From Microcaldota archaeon (GTDB lineage: Archaea; Micrarchaeota; Micrarchaeia; Micrarchaeales; Micrarchaeaceae), in the NCBI GenBank assembly GCA_021810105.1, contig JAJZJM010000002.1, forward strand, positions 62,001 to 126,000: a stretch of DNA of 64,000 nt. The letters are read 5' to 3'. Positions 27,568-35,142 of this stretch are shown here, one piece after another. The notes under the pieces are model-generated. The model was given only the letters and a program-made list of their open reading frames with translations. It made no database searches and was not told the origin of the DNA. Every line of letters begins with the position of its first letter. Position 1 is the stretch's first letter. A program made the position numbers and the translations under genes.

Positions 27568-28854
27568 TTATTTTTTCTTGGGCTTGCCTATGTTCCTCGC
27601 ATCGGAAGACGCTTTATCCAGCCTTTTTTTCATTCCAGAGATCTTTGCTTCGCTCTTTTGAGTTTTGCTCTGCAGGGACTTTATGGCAGAATCTTTTTGC
27701 TCTGGGGAAAGGTGAGCCATTGTAATGACTCCCTTCAGTTCAACTTGCATCTTTTCCAATTCTTTCTTTGTTTCGCTTATTTCATTCTCAATCTCTGAAA
27801 ACTCCTTCTTTGTCTTACTCAATTCCTCATCAATTTCGGGAGCGTCCCCGAATTTGCCCTTGATGTTTTTTATATTGTTCATTAAATTGTCTGACAATGC
27901 TTTGGCCTCGGCATTCTGCTGCTTTATTTTCTCTATGGACTTCAAGTAAGCATTGTTGAATTCTTCTTTGAGGCGTTTTATTCTCCTTATGCTTTCTTCC
28001 TTATCTCTAATCTGATTTTTGGCTTCCTGTGATATGGCATCCAAAGACCTGAGCCTTGCCTTAAGTGCGTTCTCAATCGCTTTTGCCTCCTCTTGGTACC
28101 CTTTTACCTTTTCGTCCAGGGACCTCTTGCTCTGCTCTATCTCTTTCTCTATTGATTTTGCCTGATCTATTACGTTCTTCTTTAGCTCGTCTATAGAATT
28201 ATGCGCGTTTCTGCTTGCCTGAATTAACTCATTATTTACAGATGCGACGTTCTTCTGAAGCTCCGACATCTTTACTTTTATCTCATCAGAGGCTATGGAA
28301 TCAGGAGAGGTGGGTGAGTTTATAGAAGTAATTTTTGAAGATAACTCCTCTGCTTTTTTGTTAGCAGATTCATACTCTGCCTCTAGATTTTTATAAAGAT
28401 TCTCTACAACTCTGCTGTTATGCTCTATTAAGCCGTATATATTATTCAGAGCTCCTATCGCCTTCTTCATCTCGGGCAATTCTTCCGCTTCAACCTTTTC
28501 CGCTTCGGCTATTGCTCCGCGCATACTTCTTAAATTGTTCTCGAGGTTTTGGAGAGATATGAGCTGTGAAGAAGTAGTCTCTTGCATGGCTGCGGCTTTT
28601 AGCTGAATGTCAGATTTTATGGTTTTTTCCTGCTCTTGAGTCAAGTTTAATGGAGATATAAACATCTTTCCGACTTCATAACTTATCTTAACCATGCCTC
28701 CTTTCTCTAGTATTTTGGCCCAATTCTCAACCACGCTGGTATCGGTATTTAATTCACCCGCAAGAGTAGCCAGATCCGTCTTCCCACTGCTCTTCAAGGT
28801 CTCTATCAGGGTGTCGATAGTCGTCTTTGTTTCTGCGTCGGGCTGCATAGCCAT
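27568..28854 (-). CDS. Winged-helix plus long coiled-coil protein heading the pilus operon
   Basis: About 428 residues. The first ~75 look like a winged helix-turn-helix (TLAGELNTDTSVVENWAKIL then a wing ending KMFISPLN). The rest is nearly continuous coiled coil with heptads (DELKKNVIDQAKSIEKEIEQ) and a lysine-rich end. It has no signal peptide or membrane segment, so it is cytoplasmic. The track starts at GTG 28863; ATG 28854 is preferred. TATA-like sequences lie at 28864-28900. It is the promoter-proximal gene and could be a regulator or a cytoplasmic scaffold. Confidence 0.7.
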   Translation of the reverse strand: MAMQPDAETKTTIDTLIETLKSSGKTDLATLAGELNTDTSVVENWAKILEKGGMVKISYEVGKMFISPLNLTQEQEKTIKSDIQLKAAAMQETTSSQLISLQNLENNLRSMRGAIAEAEKVEAEELPEMKKAIGALNNIYGLIEHNSRVVENLYKNLEAEYESANKKAEELSSKITSINSPTSPDSIASDEIKVKMSELQKNVASVNNELIQASRNAHNSIDELKKNVIDQAKSIEKEIEQSKRSLDEKVKGYQEEAKAIENALKARLRSLDAISQEAKNQIRDKEESIRRIKRLKEEFNNAYLKSIEKIKQQNAEAKALSDNLMNNIKNIKGKFGDAPEIDEELSKTKKEFSEIENEISETKKELEKMQVELKGVITMAHLSPEQKDSAIKSLQSKTQKSEAKISGMKKRLDKASSDARNIGKPKKK

Positions 28855-28998
28855 CAAAATCACGCCTTATATAGCTTACACTAATAAGCTTAAAATACAT
28901 TAGGGCTTTAGGGAATTCGAGTAAATTAAGAGATAAAATATGCTTAAAACCCGCATTGTAGAAAATGCAGCCGGATCTAATGTTGGCGCTGCTTTTGT

Positions 28999-29694
28999 TT
29001 ATATCAGATTTTTATAGAATAGAGAGAAGAATACAGCGATTATTATCATGAAGATAATTGTTGTAATTGGTATTGGAGTAAAGAACAGCATTAGCAGGAA
29101 TATGGCTGCCATTGTTCCAAAATATACGCGCTTATCCCATGCCAACACCTTGCTTCCGTCTAGAGGGAAAACAGGAAGCATGTTGAAAAAAGCCAATATT
29201 ATGCTTATGAATAACGTTATATACAGGACTGCGAATAGGTATGAGCTTTGAGGTGGGTTGATTATTGTTAGCATTGCCAGGAACACTCCAAAAACTACAA
29301 AATTGGTAAGCGGGCCTGCGAGCGATACGATTCCATATTGCTTCTTGTTAAAGCTGTGAGCAAAGATAACTGTAGCGCCCGGTATACCAAGAAGAAAACC
29401 AAAGGCTCCGGTAGCTAAAGTTATTAGAAGGCCGCTCATGGAACTTCTGAAACCTGCTATTGCACCATAATGCTGCGCAACAAACTTGTGCATAAGCTCA
29501 TGGAGGATGAAGCTGAGAGAAACTGCAAGTGCCGCTATGGGCAGGAAGTATAAGAAACTGCTTAGGATTCCTCCTTCTGAGCTTGCGCCGAAAATACCTC
29601 CGGAAAGCGTAAGGGACATAGCAATTATAAGAACTATATCAGACATTAGTATATTTTTAATCTCAATCATACTTGAGAGGTTCTCTCGCATGCT
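28999..29694 (-). CDS. M50-family (site-2 protease-like) zinc metalloprotease
   Basis: Intramembrane protease with HELMH in a hydrophobic helix (FILHELMHKFVAQHYGA) and the second ligand motif NMLPVFPLDGSKV, both complete. There are about six membrane segments and no PDZ or CBS domain. The track start at 29757 runs into tRNA-Gln on the other strand, so ATG 29694 (MRENLSS) or ATG 29670 (MIEIKN) is the likely start. Its substrate is unknown; relatives cleave membrane-bound regulators. Confidence 0.88.
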   Translation of the reverse strand, partial: SMRENLSSMIEIKNILMSDIVLIIAMSLTLSGGIFGASSEGGILSSFLYFLPIAALAVSLSFILHELMHKFVAQHYGAIAGFRSSMSGLLITLATGAFGFLLGIPGATVIFAHSFNKKQYGIVSLAGPLTNFVVFGVFLAMLTIINPPQSSYLFAVLYITLFISIILAFFNMLPVFPLDGSKVLAWDKRVYFGTMAAIFLLMLFFTPIPITTIIFMIIIAVFFSLFYKNLI

Positions 29695-29749
29695 ATATGA
29701 TTGCCAGAAACAAATATAAATAATGAAGGCATTGAATATATCTTTGTGT

Positions 29750-29822
29750 AGCTCCATAGTCTAGTGGTCAAGGATACCAGGCTCTGGACCTGGGGACCCC
29801 AGTTCGAATCTGGGTGGAGCTA
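29750..29822 (+). tRNA. tRNA-Gln (CUG)
   Basis: Acceptor AGCTCCA/TGGAGCT with discriminator A. The anticodon stem CCAGG/CCTGG closes loop CTCTGGA, giving anticodon CUG. The T arm is CCCAG TTCGAAT CTGGG. There is no intron. A TATA-like aaatataaat lies about 35 bases upstream. Confidence 0.95.
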
Positions 29823-29917
29823 TGCTTAAAACGGGGTTATATATAGACACTTCATTTTGAACATCTTTCAAACGTAAGGTTTATGTTCCTTTACCTCCCT
29901 AACTCATCGGGGATAAA

Positions 29918-30340
29918 ATGACTTATTATCATAGCGCGAATAGACGAAGAATACCATCTTTATCTAAACTTTTAATAATAATTTTCGCTGTATTGATAAT
30001 AGTAGTAATGTATCTTTTATTGTTTAACCCAGCACTTCCTAAGAGTGTATTGGCAGTCTTATCTCCTGTAATATACATTACCGAGCTCCTGATCTTCATC
30101 CTAGGATTGCTTCTATTGAATGGCTTCGGCTTGGGTGCAGATGACCTAGGAATGTGGGGTATGGGGATTTTATCAGTAGTGCTAATACTTTTGGGTATGT
30201 TTTTCTTCTTTGGTAGTGCTTTTGTTCCACGAGCGTATGCTGGCTTTGAAGAATGGTTTGGTATAGTTTTAGGCATACTTGGATTGTTTGCAGGATTCAG
30301 AACGAGAAGAAGGATGGGCACTTTCGTTTATGTAAGGTAG
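29918..30340 (+). CDS. Four-helix membrane protein, 140 aa, unknown function
   Basis: Short basic N-terminus (ANRRRIPSLSK) followed by about four membrane segments and a basic C-terminus (GFRTRRRMGTF). The basic ends suggest both termini are cytoplasmic. The start has GGGGAT upstream, and ggttatatatag about 80 bases upstream is a possible TATA box. The next gene follows after 4 bases, so the two are probably co-expressed. No family recognised. Confidence 0.65.
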   Translation: MTYYHSANRRRIPSLSKLLIIIFAVLIIVVMYLLLFNPALPKSVLAVLSPVIYITELLIFILGLLLLNGFGLGADDLGMWGMGILSVVLILLGMFFFFGSAFVPRAYAGFEEWFGIVLGILGLFAGFRTRRRMGTFVYVR

Positions 30341-30344
30341 TATT

Positions 30345-31286
30345 ATGGCCAACATGAAGATGCTTTTAGTGCTAGCATGTATAGTGATAGTAGTATTAGT
30401 GCTCTTCATACTTTTCGGCCAAGAGCGCATCTCAACTTCACCAGTTACATCTACCGCATTACAGAGCACTTCTATTCCAGCAACAATCTCCACAACAACT
30501 ATTGCTCAGACTATATATAATCCAACTAGCTATCAAGGTCAGGCTCCAGTAATATTTACTAATAACACCATATTGACTGGCAATATAGTAACTAGCGGTA
30601 ATATAACTATTTTATTGCGAGGGGTTGTCGTTAACACAGAAGGCTATAGCTTAATTTCAGGTGGAACATTTGATAATCAAGGGAGCATAGCCGCTGGCTT
30701 AGCTACCAATGGGAATGAAAGCTCCACGTATTCATATGGGGGAAGTGGTGGAGGCGGCTGGGCTTTTGGTTGCGGAAACGCTGGAGGTGGCTCTGCAGCG
30801 TATAATGGTGGAAGCAGCGTGGTTGCAGGTGGTTCAGGTTTGAACAACGGATTTGATCAAGCTGCTGGAAGTGGAACTTCTGGAAGTACTCCATCTCCCA
30901 AATTAAATACTTTGGACATACAAACAATGTACAATAACAACGTTCAACAATATCTAGAAGGAGCTGGCGGAGGGTCAGCATATAATTGCGGTAGCTCAGA
31001 ATCAGGAGGCAGCGGTTCGTATGGAGTATATATTCAAGCAGATAACGTAATCGCAGGAAACATTAACACTGCTGGGCAATCAGGATCAGGAGCTAATGAA
31101 GAGGCCAGCGGAGGTGGTGGAGGAGGAGCGATATTGATAGGCTATGGTCTAGGCGGCTATCTCTCAGGCACATATAACTACAGCGGTGGAGCAGCAGGGA
31201 TTACTGAATACGGAAAAGCTGGAAGTGGTGGTTCCGGAGGAATTATAACATACAATTACAGTTCTTCGCCACCAATAACACCATAA
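30345..31286 (+). CDS. Glycine-rich surface-anchored protein, 313 aa
   Basis: N-terminal membrane anchor (MKMLLVLACIVIVVLVLFILF) followed by a Ser/Thr-rich stalk and a Gly/Ser/Asn-rich body. Short glycine runs (GGSGGGGWAFGCGNAGGG, EASGGGGGGAILIGYG) recur, like glycine-rich cell-wall or sheath proteins. There are four or so cysteines and several N-glycosylation sequons. It probably faces outward. It follows the four-helix membrane protein by 4 bases. No enzymatic motif. Confidence 0.65.
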   Translation: MANMKMLLVLACIVIVVLVLFILFGQERISTSPVTSTALQSTSIPATISTTTIAQTIYNPTSYQGQAPVIFTNNTILTGNIVTSGNITILLRGVVVNTEGYSLISGGTFDNQGSIAAGLATNGNESSTYSYGGSGGGGWAFGCGNAGGGSAAYNGGSSVVAGGSGLNNGFDQAAGSGTSGSTPSPKLNTLDIQTMYNNNVQQYLEGAGGGSAYNCGSSESGGSGSYGVYIQADNVIAGNINTAGQSGSGANEEASGGGGGGAILIGYGLGGYLSGTYNYSGGAAGITEYGKAGSGGSGGIITYNYSSSPPITP

Positions 31287-31328
31287 TTCAAGCCTTCTTC
31301 CTTAAGTTAAACTCATGTGCATGATTGC

Positions 31329-31865
31329 TTAGATTTTAAGAAACACTTGCGTTAGCGTTTCTAATAAAATGATAAGCCCACCAAATAGAGGTATTAATCC
31401 CGTTTCTAAGATGAACAATATAATGCGTATTGATGAAAGGCTCAAGGTTGCAAGAGAGATACCGGTATTTGATATAATCAAATAAGAAAAAAGTAAAATT
31501 ATGAATGAAATTATCAAGTAGTATTCTACTGTAAATAATCTAGAATTAAATGTTTCCTCTTTTAATTTCATTGCCTCTTTTTTAATTTTTGGGTAGAACA
31601 ATAAGAGCAATGGTGCTGCTGTAATAAATACGCCCAATATTATAAGCAAAAATCCTAATGTGTTCGCTAGCTGCTGGTGATTGTTTACTATGATAAATAA
31701 CAATAAGAAAAATCCTCCAACAATAGCTAGAAAAGCCCGCAGTATGCGATATATCATAATCAAAAACATGAGAAATAGCGTACTAAACGGCAAAAGGGTT
31801 AGCCAAAATGCAAAGAAATACACAGATATATTTTGCTTCCAAGAGGCCTTATCGGGGAGGTGCAT
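31329..31865 (-). CDS. Multi-pass membrane protein, 178 aa, unknown function
   Basis: Five or six hydrophobic segments. One hydrophilic loop (FYPKIKKEAMKLKEETFNSR) divides them into an N-terminal and a C-terminal half. It is AT-rich relative to neighbours and diverges from the RCK cluster. No family motif is seen, and it could be a lineage orphan. Confidence 0.55.
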   Translation of the reverse strand: MHLPDKASWKQNISVYFFAFWLTLLPFSTLFLMFLIMIYRILRAFLAIVGGFFLLLFIIVNNHQQLANTLGFLLIILGVFITAAPLLLLFYPKIKKEAMKLKEETFNSRLFTVEYYLIISFIILLFSYLIISNTGISLATLSLSSIRIILFILETGLIPLFGGLIILLETLTQVFLKI

Positions 31866-31970
31866 TATGTCGCATCGATTTAGGTTTGCTCAATTTTACC
31901 AAATCTCTTTTTGCCGCCACCTCAGCAATGCTTATAAAAAGCGTTGATTAAATATAGTGTTGGTGGTCAT

Positions 31971-32399
31971 TTGGCCGACAAGAAGTTCTCTGGCATTAGC
32001 GGGCACGTGATTGTGTGCGGTTATGGGATAGTAGGCAGCAAGGTAGTCTCATCGCTTATAGAGCACAATATAGGCTTTGTAATAATAGAGAATGACCCCA
32101 ATATAGTCAAAGTCATTGAAGAACTGGGATATAATGTTATACAGGGAGATGCAACATCCTCTCGCATACTTAAGAGCGCCGGAGTTGCATCTGCAAAAGC
32201 CATAGCGGTTGTAATGGACAATGATGCCAAAAACCTTTTTGCGGTTCTTACTGCAAGGGACCTTAACAAAAAGATCTTCATAGCAACTAGGTCAAATGAC
32301 GACTTCATACGGGAGAAGCTTGTTGATGCTGGAGCCGACTTCATTGTAATGCCACAGAAGACCGCCAGCATAGAGATAGTGGATGAACTTATGAGATAG
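31971..32399 (+). CDS. TrkA-N (RCK) domain protein, soluble
   Basis: Regulator of K+ conductance domain. The Rossmann nucleotide loop is intact (VIVCGYGIVGSKVV), followed by an acidic strand end (IIENDPN) and GDATSSRILKSAGV. The track starts at TTG 31944. TTG 31971 (leading into ADKKFSG) is preferred: ggtggtc lies just upstream and the TATA box cttataaaaa (31931-31940) would start the transcript near 31960. It lacks a membrane part and a TrkA-C domain, so it probably acts with the next two proteins. Confidence 0.85.
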   Translation: MADKKFSGISGHVIVCGYGIVGSKVVSSLIEHNIGFVIIENDPNIVKVIEELGYNVIQGDATSSRILKSAGVASAKAIAVVMDNDAKNLFAVLTARDLNKKIFIATRSNDDFIREKLVDAGADFIVMPQKTASIEIVDELMR

Positions 32400-32407
32400 G
32401 TGCGTAT

Positions 32408-33184
32408 TTGAATGTCCCTGAGATAGAAAGAAAAAGCGTTGCTGGAAGAACCCTAATAGCGCTGGCAGCCATTGCGGTCATAGTGGCGATTCTCACCCTT
32501 TATTTTGTATACAGCATATCGCATGATTTTTATGTATCTGCATATTACACGATAGGCACGCTTTTCGATGCGGTTGGGATTAATGTAATGCCTACGCTTC
32601 AGGCATACGCACCGCCATTCAGCGAAAGATTCGATGCGCTAATTGCGCTGTCAATAATAGATGGATTTGTAAAAATTGTTGCTGTAGGTATTGCCCTTGC
32701 TGCCATAGTTGAGATACTGTCAAATAGCAATATAATAACAAAAGTGAACTCTTTGAAAGCAAAGAGGCTCAAGAACCACACTATAATATGCGGGTATTCA
32801 GATATAGGAGCGAATGTGGCGATGGAACTTAAGAAAAGAGGACAGAACGTAGTTATAGTTGACAAGAAAGCAGAAACTGCAGAGACCCTTTTTGAATTCG
32901 GCTATAAAATAGTCAACGGTGACTTCACCTCTGAAGAGACATTGAAAAGCGCAGGCATAGAAAAGGCCCGCGCCATACTGTTTGCAGCTGAAGACGATCT
33001 CGCCACCCTTATAGGGATTATAACCGCCAAGCATTTGAACGACAGTATAAAAATAATTTCTAGGGCTTCCGAGGAAGCTTCTGTTACTAAGATGCAGAGA
33101 GGGGGTGCCGAAATCTGCGTTGTGCCAGAGATACTAGGAGGGATACGCATGGGAGATGCGATAAGGTCGAAGGTGGCAACATGA
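32408..33184 (+). CDS. Potassium channel-like protein with RCK domain and unusual pore
   Basis: Two or three membrane segments, then an RCK domain with HTIICGYSDIGANVAMEL. In the pore position the sequence reads YYTIGTLFDAVG: the T-I-G of a K+ filter is present but Y-G-D is replaced by T-L-F. It may be a non-selective or non-conducting member, or a subunit complemented by another channel. The start is TTG 32408; the nearby ATG is out of frame. It lies 8 bases after the soluble RCK gene and overlaps the next by 4. Confidence 0.75.
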   Translation: MNVPEIERKSVAGRTLIALAAIAVIVAILTLYFVYSISHDFYVSAYYTIGTLFDAVGINVMPTLQAYAPPFSERFDALIALSIIDGFVKIVAVGIALAAIVEILSNSNIITKVNSLKAKRLKNHTIICGYSDIGANVAMELKKRGQNVVIVDKKAETAETLFEFGYKIVNGDFTSEETLKSAGIEKARAILFAAEDDLATLIGIITAKHLNDSIKIISRASEEASVTKMQRGGAEICVVPEILGGIRMGDAIRSKVAT

Positions 33185-33903
33185 AATCCGGAGACGCTAG
33201 GTATATTGTACTTGCTGCTGCGCTTGTACTATATGCAATTGCTGTAGCATTGACACTTAGCGAGGGAGTAGACCTGAAAACCGCGATAATATGGAACCTC
33301 CTTGCATCTTTGTACATATACTATAGCCTTATACAAGCGAATATAGTATCAAGCCCGGCCATATTGATTGCTAGCCTGATGGATGCATTCGTATTTGCAC
33401 TACTAACCGTATTCCTTGCAGGATGGTTTATGGGGATAATACGCAGGATAAACGTATCCGAATATATTTCTTCGATTAGGATAAAAAGGCTGCGAGGCCA
33501 CGTAATCATAGCGCCGTATAACAATTTCTCAAAGACGCTCGCGGAGGAGATGCAGAAAAAGAAGATTAAATTTGTTGTCATGGCAGAAAACCCTTTGCAG
33601 GTAGCAAACCTTTACAGCAAGCATATGCTTGCGATAGTTGGAGGAATTAAGAACAAGGAGTCGTTCAAAGTTGCTGGCCTGAATAATGCAAAACATATTG
33701 TAGCTTGCGGAGATACGGATATAGAGAATGCCCTAATAGCCATAACTTCAAAAGACATAAACCCGAATATAAAAATAATCTCACGTGTAATAGAAGAGGA
33801 CAATATTAAAAAACTCGATAAGGCGGGAGCTTCACTTATAGTGATACCAGGAATAACGGCAGGAGAGAGCATATCAAGCGAGATTGCGAAGAGAGTTCTG
33901 TAA
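33181..33903 (+). CDS. Second membrane RCK-like protein with degenerate nucleotide site
   Basis: Three or so membrane segments followed by a TrkA-N-like domain. The nucleotide loop GYGxxG of its neighbours is replaced here by APYNNFSKTL, so NAD(H) or nucleotide binding is probably lost. No K+ filter sequence is visible between the helices. The strand/helix pattern (FVVMAENPLQVANLYSKHM, IVGGIKNKESFKVAGL) still matches its neighbour. It looks like a diverged paralogue in a three-gene operon. ATG 33181 overlaps the previous stop. Confidence 0.75.
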   Translation: MKSGDARYIVLAAALVLYAIAVALTLSEGVDLKTAIIWNLLASLYIYYSLIQANIVSSPAILIASLMDAFVFALLTVFLAGWFMGIIRRINVSEYISSIRIKRLRGHVIIAPYNNFSKTLAEEMQKKKIKFVVMAENPLQVANLYSKHMLAIVGGIKNKESFKVAGLNNAKHIVACGDTDIENALIAITSKDINPNIKIISRVIEEDNIKKLDKAGASLIVIPGITAGESISSEIAKRVL

Positions 33904-33966
33904 GTGCACTGTTAGAGGAATATCGCTCTCCTTGCAATGCGGAAGATGGCACAGACCATATCGCTT

Positions 33967-35103
33967 TTAAGAAGTAAGCTTGGATTTCATTTTTTTCCCT
34001 ACTTTGAAGTAGTAAGATTTAAAGCCGGACTTCGTATCAGCCATAGTATAAGTTCCTTTTAAAGCGGGTACAGGCATTCCTGCATGGAAATTATAATTTT
34101 CATTTGAAACTAATTTTATTTTCCTCAGCACCTCTCTGCCCTCAGGGGTATTCTTCAGTTCTTTTACTATTGCATCATGATATGACTTTTGAGTGATGTT
34201 AGCCTCTTTTTCAGCGGTATCAACGTTTTTTTGGAGTGGTTTTCCTTCTCTTTCTAATTTCTTCTGCAGGGCTTCCTGCCTTACGCGGCCCCATCGTGCA
34301 GAACCGAATGCATCGGGATCAGCAGCTCTGCTGAGCCTATCTTTCGAAAAGCGCGACATAACCGATGTAGACGCGCCATATATACTTGCTGCGGGTCCAA
34401 GAGAGATTATTGTCCTTGGGGCATTTCCGCTTGTCACTTTCTTTCCACCATATAGCCAGGTGCTGAAGCTGCCAACATCATATTTCTTTTTTTCGCTTAC
34501 AAAACTGCCTACGGCTTGTGTGGAGAATGCTTTTGGATTATTTTTAGATGCATCCCTACCGTATATGAAACCATGGCTTTTTGGAGCCATTGCACCAGGT
34601 ACAACGGCCATGTTCACATGCTGGCTTAAGATTGATTCTGCAGAGACTACCTTTCCTGTAGCGGCTTCGTGAGTCTTGGCTTTTCCGGATACTGCTATGG
34701 CAGCTGCAGCCAATGCCGCCTTTTCACCGTTACTCAAGTTTGTACCCCCTAACTTGCCTGTGGCTGCAGCATCTTCGAAATTATTTATGATTTTAGCCCG
34801 CCTGGCTGCCATTTTTGCCTCAAAATCCTTATTGCCAGCACCTTTAATTGTACCACCTGCTGCTCCTCCCATCTTACTAAACGCTTTTGTGCTTCCATAG
34901 GATTTCCCGAACCCTTTGATAGACTTACCAGTCCCTCCGCCTCCTATTCCAGAGCCTACGCCTATAAGAGCACCTATCCCGAAAATCTGGAATAGGTCTG
35001 TGCCCCTGGATAATCCAGCAGCAGCTGCAATCAATATTATTATTATCACTATAGGTATGAATGCGTATATCGCACCTAAAGACATTACCAGAGCTTGCAG
35101 CAT
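33967..35103 (-). CDS. Membrane-anchored glycine-rich basic protein, 378 aa, unknown
   Basis: N-terminal hydrophobic segments (FIPIVIIIILIAAAAG and IFGIGALIGVGSGIG) are followed by a Gly/Lys-rich linker and a basic, mostly soluble body. The body contains LSRAADPDAFGSARWGRVRQEA and a C-terminus rich in Lys. No family recognised. It follows the giant surface protein by 39 bases on the same strand and may be its co-expressed partner, perhaps a cytoplasmic-side anchor or assembly factor; that role is inferred from position alone. Confidence 0.6.
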   Translation of the reverse strand: MLQALVMSLGAIYAFIPIVIIIILIAAAAGLSRGTDLFQIFGIGALIGVGSGIGGGGTGKSIKGFGKSYGSTKAFSKMGGAAGGTIKGAGNKDFEAKMAARRAKIINNFEDAAATGKLGGTNLSNGEKAALAAAAIAVSGKAKTHEAATGKVVSAESILSQHVNMAVVPGAMAPKSHGFIYGRDASKNNPKAFSTQAVGSFVSEKKKYDVGSFSTWLYGGKKVTSGNAPRTIISLGPAASIYGASTSVMSRFSKDRLSRAADPDAFGSARWGRVRQEALQKKLEREGKPLQKNVDTAEKEANITQKSYHDAIVKELKNTPEGREVLRKIKLVSNENYNFHAGMPVPALKGTYTMADTKSGFKSYYFKVGKKMKSKLTS

Positions 35104-35142
35104 ATTCTCATCAATATAATTGGTACTTTTTAGATATAAATA

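Noticed and set aside
29695-29757. N-terminal extension of the M50 protease in the ORF track
   Set aside because: It overlaps tRNA-Gln on the other strand and adds no protease sequence.
34676-35119. Plus-strand ORFs opposite the glycine-rich 378-aa gene
   Set aside because: Antisense shadows of Gly/Ala-rich coding sequence, giving Pro/Ala-rich translations.
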